A stretch of 64,000 bases of DNA, taken from assembly GCA_039033855.1 (NCBI GenBank), contig JBCCBV010000007.1:1-64000 (forward strand), read 5' to 3'. Positions within the stretch are counted from its first letter, which is position 1; each line of letters starts with the position of its first letter. This document shows positions 8,577 through 17,026 of this stretch, one piece after another. The notes under the pieces were generated by a model. The model was given only the letters and a program-made list of their open reading frames with translations. It did no database searches and was not told where the DNA came from. A program made the translations under genes and the position numbers. The stretch comes from JBCCBV01 sp039033855. Lineage in GTDB: Bacteria; Planctomycetota; Phycisphaerae; Phycisphaerales; Phycisphaeraceae.

Positions 8577-9479
8577 ATGGCGAACGCACCGAGCCCATCC
8601 CAACACCCCCTTGCCGCTGCACAAGCGTCGGCCGACAGGCCCACTGCGTCCGACTGTCCGGGGCTGCGTGTGGCCGTGCTCACGACCCCGGCCGGCCTCC
8701 GCGTGGTCAACCAATTGCACGCATCGCTCGACCTGGTGGGCGTCGTGATCGACCAAGGCGCGTCGCACACACCCGATCGACGAGGCTTCACGCAAACCGC
8801 GAAGGACGTCGCCAAGGCCGCGCTCCGGCTGGCCGGACGGCCGGACGACCTCTACGCCCAACCGCCCCAGCCACCGCCGCGAAAAACGTGGCAACAGATC
8901 GCCGACGCCGGCGTCGCATTGCACCACACCCCAAACGCCAACGACCCCGACGCCGTGGCCGCGCTCAAGAGTTGGTCGGCCGACCTGGGCGTGGTCGTGG
9001 GCGGACGCATCCTCAAGCCCCGGGTGTTTCAGGCCCCGCGCCTGGGCGTGCTCAACAAGCACGCGTCGCTGCTGCCCCGCGCCCGCGGATTGGCCGCGGA
9101 ATACTGGTGCCTGTATCACGGCGACCTCGACGCCATCGGCCTGACCGTCCACTTCGTCGAGCCAGGCTGCGACACCGGCCCGATCGTGCTCCAACGGCCC
9201 ATCCCCTTCGAGCCCGGCGACACCCCCGGCACGCTGCGGGCCAAGTCCGACCGCCTGGGCGCCGAAGCGCTCGTGGACGCCGTCCGCATGATCGACCGCA
9301 CCGGCTGCCGGGGCGATGCGCAAGACGAGTTGCACGCCACCCGCAACGGCCGGCCCACCCCACAGACCGACCGCGAACTGCGCGCCAAACTCCCCGAACT
9401 CTGGCAGCAGGCGCGCGACCGCCAAGCCCACCAACGGCAAGCCCACCACCGCCGACGCGCAGCAAGGGTCGCGGCGTGA
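8577..9479 (+). CDS. Formyltransferase-family enzyme, probably acting on a sugar
   Basis: A 300-residue protein of the methionyl-tRNA/sugar formyltransferase superfamily, which uses 10-formyl-tetrahydrofolate. The hallmark segment LGVLNKHASLLPRARG carries the catalytic Asn160 and His162, and GCDTGPIV gives the catalytic Asp199. Before the domain lies a poorly ordered N-terminus of about 25 residues, and after it a His/Arg/Gln-rich tail. It lacks a clear tRNA-binding C-terminal domain as in Fmt, and the next gene overlaps it by four bases and encodes a polysaccharide deacetylase. A sugar N-formyltransferase of a surface-glycan pathway is therefore more likely than Fmt. ATG 8577 follows a GTG at 8574 that is also possible. 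Confidence 0.7.
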   Translation: MANAPSPSQHPLAAAQASADRPTASDCPGLRVAVLTTPAGLRVVNQLHASLDLVGVVIDQGASHTPDRRGFTQTAKDVAKAALRLAGRPDDLYAQPPQPPPRKTWQQIADAGVALHHTPNANDPDAVAALKSWSADLGVVVGGRILKPRVFQAPRLGVLNKHASLLPRARGLAAEYWCLYHGDLDAIGLTVHFVEPGCDTGPIVLQRPIPFEPGDTPGTLRAKSDRLGAEALVDAVRMIDRTGCRGDAQDELHATRNGRPTPQTDRELRAKLPELWQQARDRQAHQRQAHHRRRAARVAA

Positions 9480-10585
9480 CTCGGCCGCGTCTTGCTTCTG
9501 CGCCCGCTCCCGTGCCCGCCCCTGCGCTCGTGGTCACCGTCGACACCGAAGCCGACAACCAGTGGAACCTGGATCAGGGGCTGACCCTCGACAACCTCGA
9601 AGAACTGCCCGGGTTCCAGTCGTTCTGCGCCAGCTTCGGCGTCAAGCCGACGTACCTGTGCACGCACGAGGTGGCGGTGTCCCCGCGTTTCGACGCCGTT
9701 CTTGCCGACCCCGCCCGCCGCGACGAGGCCGAGGTCGGCGCCCACCTGCACCCGTGGTCCACGCCGCCATACGTACAGCCTGAAGCAGGCCCGCACGCTA
9801 AAATCTCGCCTTCTGGAGAACAACCGCCCGGGCGGCCTTACCCCAGCGAGCTTTCGATCGAGGACTTCGAGCGCAAGATGCGCTGCCTGACCGACGCGTT
9901 GACCCTGGCGGCCGGCCATCGGCCGACCAGCTATCGCGCGGGGCGCTGGGGCTACGCGCCGCAGCACACCGCCGTGTTAAAGCGGCTGGGCTACGTCGTC
10001 GATTGTTCGGTGACGCCCGAAACGACTTGGCAAGACCACGTCGGTCTTCGGCAGGGCGGCCCCGACTTCCGCGGCGCTCCCGCCAGACCCTACGAACTCA
10101 GCGAAGACGACCTGCGAGCGCCCGGCGCCTCCGGCCTGATCGAGGCACCCGTCACCATCGTCCGCACCCGCCCGCTCGAAAAACTCGCCGCGGTGCGTTT
10201 CGCCCAGCGGTTCCGCCTGCCCGCGGCGCTGCTGCGCAAGAGCCGGCTCGCCCGAGGCCCGCGCTGGTTCAGACCGTGGCCGTACACCACCGGCCGCGAC
10301 CTGATCGAGGTCTACAACGCCGCCCGTACCGCCGGCCTGCCCGTGGTTGAGATGATGTTCCACAGCAGCGAACTGCTGCCCGGCGGAAGCCCGTTTTGGC
10401 CCGACCGCCCCGCGGTCCGAAACCTCTACGGCCAACTGGCCGCGGTCTTCGACTACGCCCGCAGCCAGGGCTCGCCGGGTATGACGCTGTCCGGCTTCGC
10501 CCAGCAATGGGCCGAGGCGAAGCTGCCACATGCCTTGTCGCAGGCCACAACGGGCGAATCCACTCCCGCGCGCCGCGCGGCGTAG
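9476..10585 (+). CDS. Polysaccharide deacetylase-like protein
   Basis: A 369-residue protein of the NodB/polysaccharide-deacetylase fold. Near the start it has VVTVDTEADNQWN (catalytic Asp of the DxE motif), then EVGAHLHPWSTPPY (metal-binding histidines) and TSYRAGRWGY (the conserved Arg-Gly-Trp strand), and near the end VEMMFHSSEL. These enzymes remove N- or O-acetyl groups from sugars using a metal ion. No signal peptide is evident, so it probably works in the cytoplasm on a precursor. GTG 9476 is chosen because GTGA overlaps the formyltransferase stop, indicating translational coupling. Deacetylation followed by formylation of the same amino sugar is a plausible joint job, but is inferred. 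Confidence 0.75.
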   Translation: MTRPRLASAPAPVPAPALVVTVDTEADNQWNLDQGLTLDNLEELPGFQSFCASFGVKPTYLCTHEVAVSPRFDAVLADPARRDEAEVGAHLHPWSTPPYVQPEAGPHAKISPSGEQPPGRPYPSELSIEDFERKMRCLTDALTLAAGHRPTSYRAGRWGYAPQHTAVLKRLGYVVDCSVTPETTWQDHVGLRQGGPDFRGAPARPYELSEDDLRAPGASGLIEAPVTIVRTRPLEKLAAVRFAQRFRLPAALLRKSRLARGPRWFRPWPYTTGRDLIEVYNAARTAGLPVVEMMFHSSELLPGGSPFWPDRPAVRNLYGQLAAVFDYARSQGSPGMTLSGFAQQWAEAKLPHALSQATTGESTPARRAA

Positions 10586-10604
10586 CCCCAAGCCCGGTTG
10601 GGGC
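10585..10604. terminator. Possible bidirectional terminator between convergent genes
   Basis: GCCCCAA (10585-10591) and TTGGGGC (10598-10604) form a perfect seven-pair stem with a six-base loop, in the gap between the deacetylase stop and the amidase stop. A 12-base palindrome (CCGAACGTTCGG, 10616-10627) follows. Neither has a strong T-run, so rho-independent termination is uncertain. Confidence 0.35.
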
Positions 10605-10649
10605 GCGGCTTCGAACCGAACGTTCGGGTTTGTGTGAGAACGTCGCCGG

Positions 10650-11381
10650 TCAGATGAGCTTCTGCCGACGGGCCGAGTCGATCTCGGTTTGCAGCAGGCG
10701 TCCCGGGCAGGCGGTGGGCACCAGCTCGCGGTGGGTGTACACGCGCGAGCTCGGCACGCCGTACCGGCCTTTGAGTGCCTGGATCGTGTTATAGGCCGAT
10801 CGCAGTTGGGCGCGGGTCGGGGCCTGCCGTTCAAAGTTGCCCAGCAGCATGACGCCGACGTTGTGCGGGTTGTTCTCGCGGACGTGCGCGCCTTGGTAGG
10901 CCAGCGAGCGGCCTTCCCACACCCGGCCGGACCGGTCCACGATGAAGTGGTAGCCGATGTCCGACCACCCGCGCGAGCCCACGTGGCTCTTGCGCAGCCG
11001 TTCGATGTGCTCGGCGGTGGTGTCGAAGTCGCGGAACGTTACGGGCTTGGCGCCCTCGTGGTGCAGCGTGATTTTGCGGATGCCGCTCATCGCGTGGATT
11101 TCGCGGCGGTTGGCGCCGTAGCGGGCCCAGCGTTCACGGCCTACGACGCTCAACCCGGGGATGGACGTGGCGGTTTCGACCGTGGGCAGCACGGGTGCCG
11201 GCGCCGGCGTGGCACTCGGGGTGGCCAGGATCGGCCGGACACGCCGGGCCGGGGGCGCGACGGCTCCGGGCCAGGGCGGCGCGGGGCGGCTTGGGCTGCC
11301 CATCCGACGCGCACCCGACGCGCAGCCCGTCAGGGCGAAGGCCAGGCCGGTCAGGAGCAGGTCGCGTCGGTTCGGGGTCAT
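10650..11381 (-). CDS. N-acetylmuramoyl-L-alanine amidase (PGRP/Amidase_2 type) lipoprotein
   Basis: A 243-residue exported peptidoglycan amidase. The N-terminus MTPNRRDLLLTGLAFALTGC has a twin-arginine-like pair and a lipobox with Cys20, suggesting membrane anchoring. After a Pro/Ala-rich linker (about 25-75) comes an Amidase_2 domain with zinc-ligand regions LHHEGA and YTHRELVPTACPG, plus GYHFIVDRSGRVWEGR and HNVGVMLLGNFE typical of the fold. It cleaves the bond between muramic acid and the stem peptide. ATG 11381 is preferred over in-frame starts further upstream because it begins the lipoprotein signal. It converges with the deacetylase. Confidence 0.85.
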   Translation of the reverse strand: MTPNRRDLLLTGLAFALTGCASGARRMGSPSRPAPPWPGAVAPPARRVRPILATPSATPAPAPVLPTVETATSIPGLSVVGRERWARYGANRREIHAMSGIRKITLHHEGAKPVTFRDFDTTAEHIERLRKSHVGSRGWSDIGYHFIVDRSGRVWEGRSLAYQGAHVRENNPHNVGVMLLGNFERQAPTRAQLRSAYNTIQALKGRYGVPSSRVYTHRELVPTACPGRLLQTEIDSARRQKLI

Positions 11382-11466
11382 GGTGTCGCTCGCGGGGGGC
11401 TTGCCCGTTGGGCTTTCGTCGGCATAGCGCCGCCTGGGACTGGACGATTCACGTGCCATCCGGGTT

Positions 11467-13167
11467 TCACGCCGCCTCCGATGCGGGTCCAGCCGCTGCA
11501 GAGGCCACGGCCGAGTTCGACACCGCCGCCGGAGCGTCCGGCCGGGCCCACGACCCCGGCGCTGGCAACACCGTGTCGTCCGACCCAAACGCCGGGTCGG
11601 TGGCCGGCATCGCCAACGCCACCGTCGGAACCCCGTTCTGTCCGGGGCTCGTTAACACCTTCCTGTCTGGCCAGAGCTGGGTCAAGGCTTGTGATACCTC
11701 GGAGGGTGCGAAGGCGGTCCGCGGCAGCAGCACCGTTTCGGCCCGTGCGGGTTCGGTTTTGGCGGTGCACAGGATGTACCCGTCGGGCCCGGCCAGCCGC
11801 TGAGCCAGCCGCCAGAGCCGCCCGGGTTCTTCGGTTTGGGCATCGATGTTGGCCACCATGGCGATGTCCGCCCAGCCGTCGTAGTCGGTTTCCGACGCGT
11901 CGGGCCACGCCGTAAACCGAGGCGGAGCCACGGGGTAGGTCTGGCCGGCGGTCACGGACTCGGCCCGCGACACCGCGTCGGGGCGCTCGTCGACCCCCAG
12001 CGCATGGAACCCGCGCACGGCCAGCGCATGCGGCAGCACGCCGTCGCCGCAGCGGATCACGGCGATCTTGCGCACGTCGCGACGGCAGTACGTCGTGATC
12101 GTCTTGGCCAGCAGGTTGAACGTCTGCTGAAAGCGCTTGAGCGCGTCGGGGTTGTGCTGCACGTCGTCCCATGCGCGCGGCGCGGGTTCGGCCGACGCGG
12201 CGCCGCCAAACACCGTCGGGTTCCAAAGCAACGGCGTGCCGGCGTAGCGGGCGCGCACCGCGTCGAGGTCGGGCGTGATCCGGTCGAAGCCCCACTTGCG
12301 CTCGAAGACCTGACGCGCGTCGTCTACGCCGTCTTGCGTGTCGGCGCGGGTGTCGCGCAGGGCACGGCTGCTGTGGCGATGCACGTATTCGACCTGCGGG
12401 ATCGCCCAGCACCGAAAGCCTTTGAGCCTTGCGCCAACGCCGAAATCGACCGTCTGGCCACGGAGAATCGCTTCGTCGAACCCGCCGACCGCGTCGTACA
12501 CCGCACGCTTGAACACGTAGAAGCAGCCCATGACGTGGTCGCATTCCACGGCCTGACGGATCACGCTTGGCGTGGCGCCCTGCGCGATGTGGTGGTACCC
12601 CTTGGGGTGCAGCACCCAGTCGCCAAACGCGTGGACCAGCCCTTGCTCGTTGAGCTGCTTCGGCCCGAGCACGCCCAGGCGCGGGTCGGCCTGATCGAAC
12701 ACCGCGCAGAGTATTTGGCACCAGTTGGGGGTGTGTACGGTGATGTCGCCGTCGAGCCGTACCAGGATCGACCCGCGCGCCGCGCGGACCAATCGGTTGG
12801 CGGCGATCGACAACACGCCGGTGTGCTCGTGCTCGAGCAGCGTCAAGAAAGGTTGCCCGCCGCGCCAGGTGCGCCCGGCCCAGGCCCGCAGGGTGGCGAG
12901 CGAGTCGTCGGTCGAGCCGTCGTCGTGGGCGACGATCTCGAGCGGCGTGGGGTCGTCCTTGAGCGTGTCGTGCAGGCTCTGGAGCAGGTCGCCGAGCAGG
13001 TCGGTCTGCCCGGTGAGCGAAGACTCGGCGCCGTTGTTGAAGTTAGGGATCAGGATGGACACGCGCGGTGCGCAGGGGTCGCCCATGAGGTCAGGATCGG
13101 CCCGATAACCGGGGTGGCTGCAGAAGCTCGCCGGCGCCCCGCCGGGCCGCAGATTTGCGTGCCGCAT
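11467..13167 (-). CDS. Family 2 glycosyltransferase fused to a degenerate methyltransferase-like domain
   Basis: A 566-residue protein in two parts. The first (about residues 33-320) is a GT-A domain: PRVSILIPNFNNG, EIVAHDDGSTDDS, LVRLDGDI (metal-binding DxD-like) and VMGCFYVFKRAVYDAVGGFD, typical of rhamnosyl/galactosyl-type family 2 enzymes. The second (about 360-530) has IAVIRCGDGVLPHALAVRGF then ALGVDERP, which mirrors motif I and II of class I methyltransferases, but its glycine loop is weak, so activity is doubtful. The tail is Ala/Ser/Pro-rich. The start is uncertain: ATG 13167 is used, and ATG 13086 lies just before the GT domain. It diverges from the sulfotransferase across a short AT-rich gap (about 13190-13216) that must hold both promoters. 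Confidence 0.75.
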   Translation of the reverse strand: MRHANLRPGGAPASFCSHPGYRADPDLMGDPCAPRVSILIPNFNNGAESSLTGQTDLLGDLLQSLHDTLKDDPTPLEIVAHDDGSTDDSLATLRAWAGRTWRGGQPFLTLLEHEHTGVLSIAANRLVRAARGSILVRLDGDITVHTPNWCQILCAVFDQADPRLGVLGPKQLNEQGLVHAFGDWVLHPKGYHHIAQGATPSVIRQAVECDHVMGCFYVFKRAVYDAVGGFDEAILRGQTVDFGVGARLKGFRCWAIPQVEYVHRHSSRALRDTRADTQDGVDDARQVFERKWGFDRITPDLDAVRARYAGTPLLWNPTVFGGAASAEPAPRAWDDVQHNPDALKRFQQTFNLLAKTITTYCRRDVRKIAVIRCGDGVLPHALAVRGFHALGVDERPDAVSRAESVTAGQTYPVAPPRFTAWPDASETDYDGWADIAMVANIDAQTEEPGRLWRLAQRLAGPDGYILCTAKTEPARAETVLLPRTAFAPSEVSQALTQLWPDRKVLTSPGQNGVPTVALAMPATDPAFGSDDTVLPAPGSWARPDAPAAVSNSAVASAAAGPASEAA

Positions 13168-13229
13168 GGTCCTGCTGGAGGCCGTGTCGATCTTGCAGTT
13201 TGTTTTGGTTATCGGTCGATGGCTCGTGC

Positions 13230-14309
13230 ATGCCTACCGCCGACCCCGCCGACGCCACCGGTCTCGCCAGCGCACCGCTCGACTTCGCCGGGCGGCCCAT
13301 CCCGCCCGCGGCGCTGTCGCCTATGGCGCAGCAGTTGGCCCAGGTCATGGCGCCGTCCGGGCCCCCCTCGCTGACCGAGTCCGACCCCGACCACGCAAGG
13401 CCCGACGACACCGCCGACGCCCACCGACGCGTCGAGGCCGCGCTCGACAAACAGCTGTTTTTCATCGGCAGCTGCTCCAAGTCCGGCTCGACCTGGCTGC
13501 AGCACCTGCTCGACGGCCACCCCCAGGTCCGCTGCCACGGCGAGGCCTTCCTGGCCAACCAGCTGCGCCCGCTGCTCGCCGCCGTCGCCGCCAAACACAA
13601 CAAGAACATCAAGTGCGTCAAGGTCTCCAACCGCGTCCAGCGCTCGGGCGACCTGGCGCGGGAAGACCTCAACCACCTATGGCGCACCGCGGTCGGCCTG
13701 ATCTTTGACCGGTGGATCGACGGCGACCCCAACGTCTTGGCCGTGGGCGACAAGACCCCCGAAAACGCCGCCGGCGCCGCGGCCCTGCTCGAAACCTTCC
13801 CCCAGGCCAAGCTGGTCCACCTGATTCGCGACGGGCGCGACGTCTGCGTGTCCGGCTGGTTCCACAACCTGCGGGTCAAAGGCGACGCCTTCAAGCAGCA
13901 GTTCCCGACGCTGGCCGACTACATCCCGCTCATGGCCGGGCAGAAGTGGGCGCCCTACATCGAGCTGGCGCGCGACGCCGGCCGGCGCTGGCCTGACCGC
14001 TTCATCGAGGTCCGCTACGAAGACCTGCACGCCCAGGGCGGCGCGGTGATGACCGCGTTGCTGGCGTTCCTGGGCGTCGACGCCGACGCCGAGTCCGTCG
14101 CAAGCTGCCTGAGCCACGGCCAGTTCGAACAGCTCTCGGGCGGGCGCGGACGCGGCGAAGAAGACCGCGGCCACTTCTACCGCAAGGGCCAGATCGGCGA
14201 CTGGCGCGAACACTTCGACGAGCGCGCCGCCCAGGCGTTCGACCGCTGCGCCGGGCCGATGCTCCGCAGCCTGGGCTACGCCGACCCCGCGGCGCACGCT
14301 GCGGCCTGA
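13230..14309 (+). CDS. PAPS-dependent sulfotransferase
   Basis: A 359-residue sulfotransferase. The 5'-phosphosulfate loop is FFIGSCSKSGSTWLQ (about residues 78-92), and the 3'-phosphate-binding segment is VHLIRDGRDVCVSGW (about 196-210). Further downstream are FIEVRYEDL and the KGQIGDWREHF motif that closes the cofactor pocket. These are the defining elements of the Sulfotransfer_1/3 family, which moves sulfate from PAPS to a hydroxyl on a glycan or small molecule. The N-terminal 70 residues are disordered and Pro/Asp-rich. ATG 13230 is chosen over in-frame upstream codons that lie in the divergent promoter gap. With neighbouring glycosyltransferases, a sulfated surface glycan is a reasonable inference. 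Confidence 0.85.
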   Translation: MPTADPADATGLASAPLDFAGRPIPPAALSPMAQQLAQVMAPSGPPSLTESDPDHARPDDTADAHRRVEAALDKQLFFIGSCSKSGSTWLQHLLDGHPQVRCHGEAFLANQLRPLLAAVAAKHNKNIKCVKVSNRVQRSGDLAREDLNHLWRTAVGLIFDRWIDGDPNVLAVGDKTPENAAGAAALLETFPQAKLVHLIRDGRDVCVSGWFHNLRVKGDAFKQQFPTLADYIPLMAGQKWAPYIELARDAGRRWPDRFIEVRYEDLHAQGGAVMTALLAFLGVDADAESVASCLSHGQFEQLSGGRGRGEEDRGHFYRKGQIGDWREHFDERAAQAFDRCAGPMLRSLGYADPAAHAAA

Positions 14310-14349
14310 GCCTTCGGGCCGGCTGCTTGCGTTCCGCTCTTCGCGAGAA

Positions 14350-14952
14350 TTAGAGCCGTTCGACGACCAGGATGTCGCCGCCCCGGGGCCGGAGGTTCGG
14401 GTAGATGGCGCAGCGGAGGCTGGGCGTCAGCCCGAACGCCACCCGCAGGTCGTGCACCAGGTTCAGCTGCGGGCGTCGGAAGAACGGCGCCCGGACGATG
14501 AGCCGTCGCTTGGCGCCGTCGAGCATCCGCTTAAGGGTGGGGGCGCGCTCGGCCGGGTCCAGGTGCTGGATCACGCCCAGCAGCAGCACCACGTCGAAGC
14601 TCTGGGGTTCGAGCACCGCCTGGGCAACCGAGCCGACCTCGAACCGTGCGTTGTGGATGTCGAGCTGCTCGGCGAGTTCGCGGGCGCGCTCGACCCGGGC
14701 CGGTAGCAGCTCCATGCCCTGAATCTCCCAGACTCGGGGGGCCAGGGTAAGCGTGATCAACCCCTCGGCGCAGCCGGCGTCGAGCACCCGGTCCGAAGGC
14801 CGCAGGTCCAGGTGCGGCTCGACGTCCGCCAGGCGTTCGTCGAGGTTCCAAATCCCCTGGTCGCCCGTTGGATCGACCGAACCGGCGTAGTAATACGTGT
14901 GCCCGTCGGCCAGGGTGGGGGGGCGTCGGGGCGTGGGGACGGCGGGCTGCAT
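14350..14952 (-). CDS. Class I SAM-dependent methyltransferase
   Basis: A 200-residue methyltransferase with motif I VLDAGCAEG (about residues 56-64), motif II-like IQGMELLPARVERA, and FDVVLLLGVIQHLDP (motif IV/post-I). The N-terminal TYYYAGSVDPTGDQGIW suggests a substrate lid. The start is decided by context: a longer frame reaches 15018, but its first residues would be encoded by the stem of the flagellin terminator (14998-15027). ATG 14952 is therefore used. It lies downstream of the flagellin on the same strand and convergent to the sulfotransferase. The substrate is not evident; a glycan or flagellin-associated sugar is possible. Confidence 0.75.
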   Translation of the reverse strand: MQPAVPTPRRPPTLADGHTYYYAGSVDPTGDQGIWNLDERLADVEPHLDLRPSDRVLDAGCAEGLITLTLAPRVWEIQGMELLPARVERARELAEQLDIHNARFEVGSVAQAVLEPQSFDVVLLLGVIQHLDPAERAPTLKRMLDGAKRRLIVRAPFFRRPQLNLVHDLRVAFGLTPSLRCAIYPNLRPRGGDILVVERL

Positions 14953-14987
14953 GCCGAGGAAGTCGGCGTTCGGGCTTGGCCGGAGCC

Positions 14988-15028
14988 AAAAGAAAACGGG
15001 GCGGCGCTGGTTTCCCAACGCCGCCCCG
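14988..15028 (-). terminator. Rho-independent terminator of the first flagellin gene
   Basis: Read on the minus strand, GGGGCGGCGTTGG (15027-15015), loop GAAA, and CCAGCGCCGCCCC (15010-14998) pair over 13 positions with one G-U wobble, and a flanking C-G pair extends the stem. TTTTCTTTT follows (complement of 14996-14988). The wobble pair becomes an A-C mismatch on the plus strand, which fixes the direction. It lies about 70 bases after the flagellin stop. Confidence 0.9.
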
Positions 15029-15099
15029 CATCAGTGATCGGGGCCCGCGGCAAGCGGGGTTCCCGTTTTGGCCCTTCCGGGCCCGGTCGCATCCGAGGG

Positions 15100-16599
15100 T
15101 TAGCCGAGCAGCGACAACACCGACTGCGGCTGGTTGTTGGCGATGCCCAAGACGTTCGTCGAGGCGTTCACCAGGATCTGCGAGCGGGTCAGCTCGGCGG
15201 TTTCCGCCGCGAAGTCCGTGTCGCGGATCGCCGATTCGGCGGCGCTGGTGTTTTCCAGAGCCACGCCCAGGGACCGGATGGTGGCCCCGATCGTGTTCTT
15301 CTGGAAGGCGCCCAGACGGCCGCGGAGGCTCGAGACCTGCGCGATCGCGTCGTTGACGATCCGCTGACCCTTGGTCAGGTCGCCGTCTTCCACGTTGGCG
15401 GCACGGCTCGAGCCCAGGTCGTCCAGGAACCCGTTGGTGGTCGTGCCCAGGTTGCGGGCCGCCACGTTGCCGATGCCCACCGACACCTGGTTGGAGATGT
15501 CGACGTTCGGGCCCAGGTTGAACACGGCGCCGCCGCCGGTGATCGTGAACGCGTCGAGCGTTTGCAGGTTCTGGGCGCCCGAGGCATTCAGTTCCAGCTC
15601 GACGTCGAGGAAGTCGGTGTTGATCTTGGCCACGGCGCCGCGAGCGGTGGCCGCGATGCCGTTGATGATCGCCCCGACGTCCTGGCCGTCGTCACGGACC
15701 GGGTTGGTGACCGCGCCCAGCGAGGTAAAGCCCGCGGCGATGGCGGACGACGTATCGCCCGACGCGAGTGCGGCCACGCCGCCGGCCGAGCCGCCGTCGT
15801 CAACCACGTCGACCGAGACGAACTCGTCCGAGCCGAACTGTTCGGAGTCGAGCCGGATGGCCGTGCCCGACGCGGTGGCCGAAACGCCGGTGACGTCGGA
15901 GAACGTATTGACCGCAGCGGCGATCGCCGACAGGGCGGTGCCCGAGGCGAAGGTGAACTCACGCGAGCCCAGCGCCCCGCCGACCTCGAAGATCAGCCGT
16001 GCGTCGGAGCTCGAAAGGTCCAGCGTGCCGTTGCCCAGCGACAGCACCAGGCCGGCGTTCTGAGCGGATTGGGTCACGAGCACCTGCACGGCCCGGTTCT
16101 CGGCGAACTCGAGCTTGGCCGCGTTCACCTGGAAGCCGACCACCTGGCTCGTCTGGGCGCTGACGGTGAAGTCGAACGTGCCGTTGAGGAGCTTGGACCC
16201 CTGGAAGCTGGTGGTGGAGGCGATCCGGTCGATGGTTTGCAGGATCGAGTCGATCTGCAGCTGGTTGGCGGCGCGTTCGTCGTCGGACAGGCCGGCCTCG
16301 TTGGCGGATTGACCCACCAGCGATTGGACTTCAAGCAGGAGCGAGTTGATCTCCTGCAGGCCGCCCTCGGCGATGTTGACCACTTGGTCGGCCCGCTCGG
16401 CGTTGCCGATGGCCGCGGTGATGGCCGCCTGTTCGGACCGCAAGCTTTCGCTGGCGATCAGGCCGGCCGGGTCGTCGGCCCCGCGGTTGATCCACAGGCC
16501 CGTCGACAGGCGTTCCAGGCTGCCGTTCAGCCCGGAGTTGTTTTGGCCCAAAATACGTTGGGCGATCAGCGATTGCACGTTCGTGTTGATGCGACTCAT
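15100..16599 (-). CDS. Flagellin
   Basis: A 499-residue flagellin, the filament subunit exported through the flagellar type III apparatus. The N-terminal D0/D1 region begins MSRINTNVQSLIAQRILGQN and continues with LERLSTGLWINRGADDPAGL, the family hallmark. The C-terminal D1/D0 region ends with AETAELTRSQILVNASTNVL and NNQPQSVLSLLG. The central part (about residues 150-370) is Ala/Gly/Ser/Asp-rich and includes flagellin hook-IN-like stretches. It has its own terminator downstream and a 627-base gap upstream, so it is probably transcribed alone. GGAGG lies about 11 bases before ATG 16599. A second flagellin gene follows upstream on the same strand. Confidence 0.95.
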   Translation of the reverse strand: MSRINTNVQSLIAQRILGQNNSGLNGSLERLSTGLWINRGADDPAGLIASESLRSEQAAITAAIGNAERADQVVNIAEGGLQEINSLLLEVQSLVGQSANEAGLSDDERAANQLQIDSILQTIDRIASTTSFQGSKLLNGTFDFTVSAQTSQVVGFQVNAAKLEFAENRAVQVLVTQSAQNAGLVLSLGNGTLDLSSSDARLIFEVGGALGSREFTFASGTALSAIAAAVNTFSDVTGVSATASGTAIRLDSEQFGSDEFVSVDVVDDGGSAGGVAALASGDTSSAIAAGFTSLGAVTNPVRDDGQDVGAIINGIAATARGAVAKINTDFLDVELELNASGAQNLQTLDAFTITGGGAVFNLGPNVDISNQVSVGIGNVAARNLGTTTNGFLDDLGSSRAANVEDGDLTKGQRIVNDAIAQVSSLRGRLGAFQKNTIGATIRSLGVALENTSAAESAIRDTDFAAETAELTRSQILVNASTNVLGIANNQPQSVLSLLG

Positions 16600-16924
16600 G
16601 GCTTAGGTGTCCTCCGTGATCACGGGTTCTGTGTCACGCTGGGTGAAGGGGACGCAACGACCTCTCAAAACGTTCACAGATCTCCGATCCGATCCCGATG
16701 GGTTGGCCAACCCCGGGTTCCGGCCTACGCCGGGCCAAGGGTTTCAGGCGGGCACGGCCCCCGTATCCTGCTGGGGGTCCGAACTCGACCGACGGGGCGC
16801 GACTCCGCGGAAAGTCACGCCTGCGACGCCTCGGGGCTCAGCCCTCGGCGACGCTCGGGCCGCGGTTCCTTGGTCGGCGTGCCGGTCCGACGACCGCCAC
16901 CGCTCTCGTTCGGTTCCGCTTATC

Positions 16925-16948
16925 GGAACCCCGGTTCCCCGGGGTTCC
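16925..16948. repeat. Perfect 10-bp inverted repeat in the flagellin leader
   Basis: GGAACCCCGG (16925-16934), loop TTCC, and CCGGGGTTCC (16939-16948) are exactly complementary. No T-run follows on either strand, so a simple terminator is unlikely. It lies about 325 bases before the flagellin start and could be a transcript hairpin or an operator. Confidence 0.5.
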
Positions 16949-17002
16949 CGCCGGCCAACGCCGACGCCCCCAAGCCATCGGCACAACCGGCACACGTCTC
17001 AA

Positions 17003-17026
17003 GGCCGGCCTAACCGTTACAACCGG
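17003..17026 (-). promoter_or_regulatory. 24-bp element shared by both flagellin upstream regions (copy 1)
   Basis: This stretch matches 19005-19028 at 20 of 24 positions, including an identical GGCCGGC followed by the AACCG-N-TACAA-N-CGG pattern. Each copy lies upstream of a flagellin start on the same strand, 404 bases here and 237 in the other case. The differing distances argue against a simple core promoter and suggest a regulator site. Function unknown. Confidence 0.4.

Noticed and set aside
16920..16927. Sigma-28-like -10 box (TCCGATAA on the minus strand) before the first flagellin
   Set aside because: No TAAA-type -35 lies 15 bases upstream, it partly overlaps the perfect hairpin, and it is more than 300 bases from the start. 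It is kept only as a remark.
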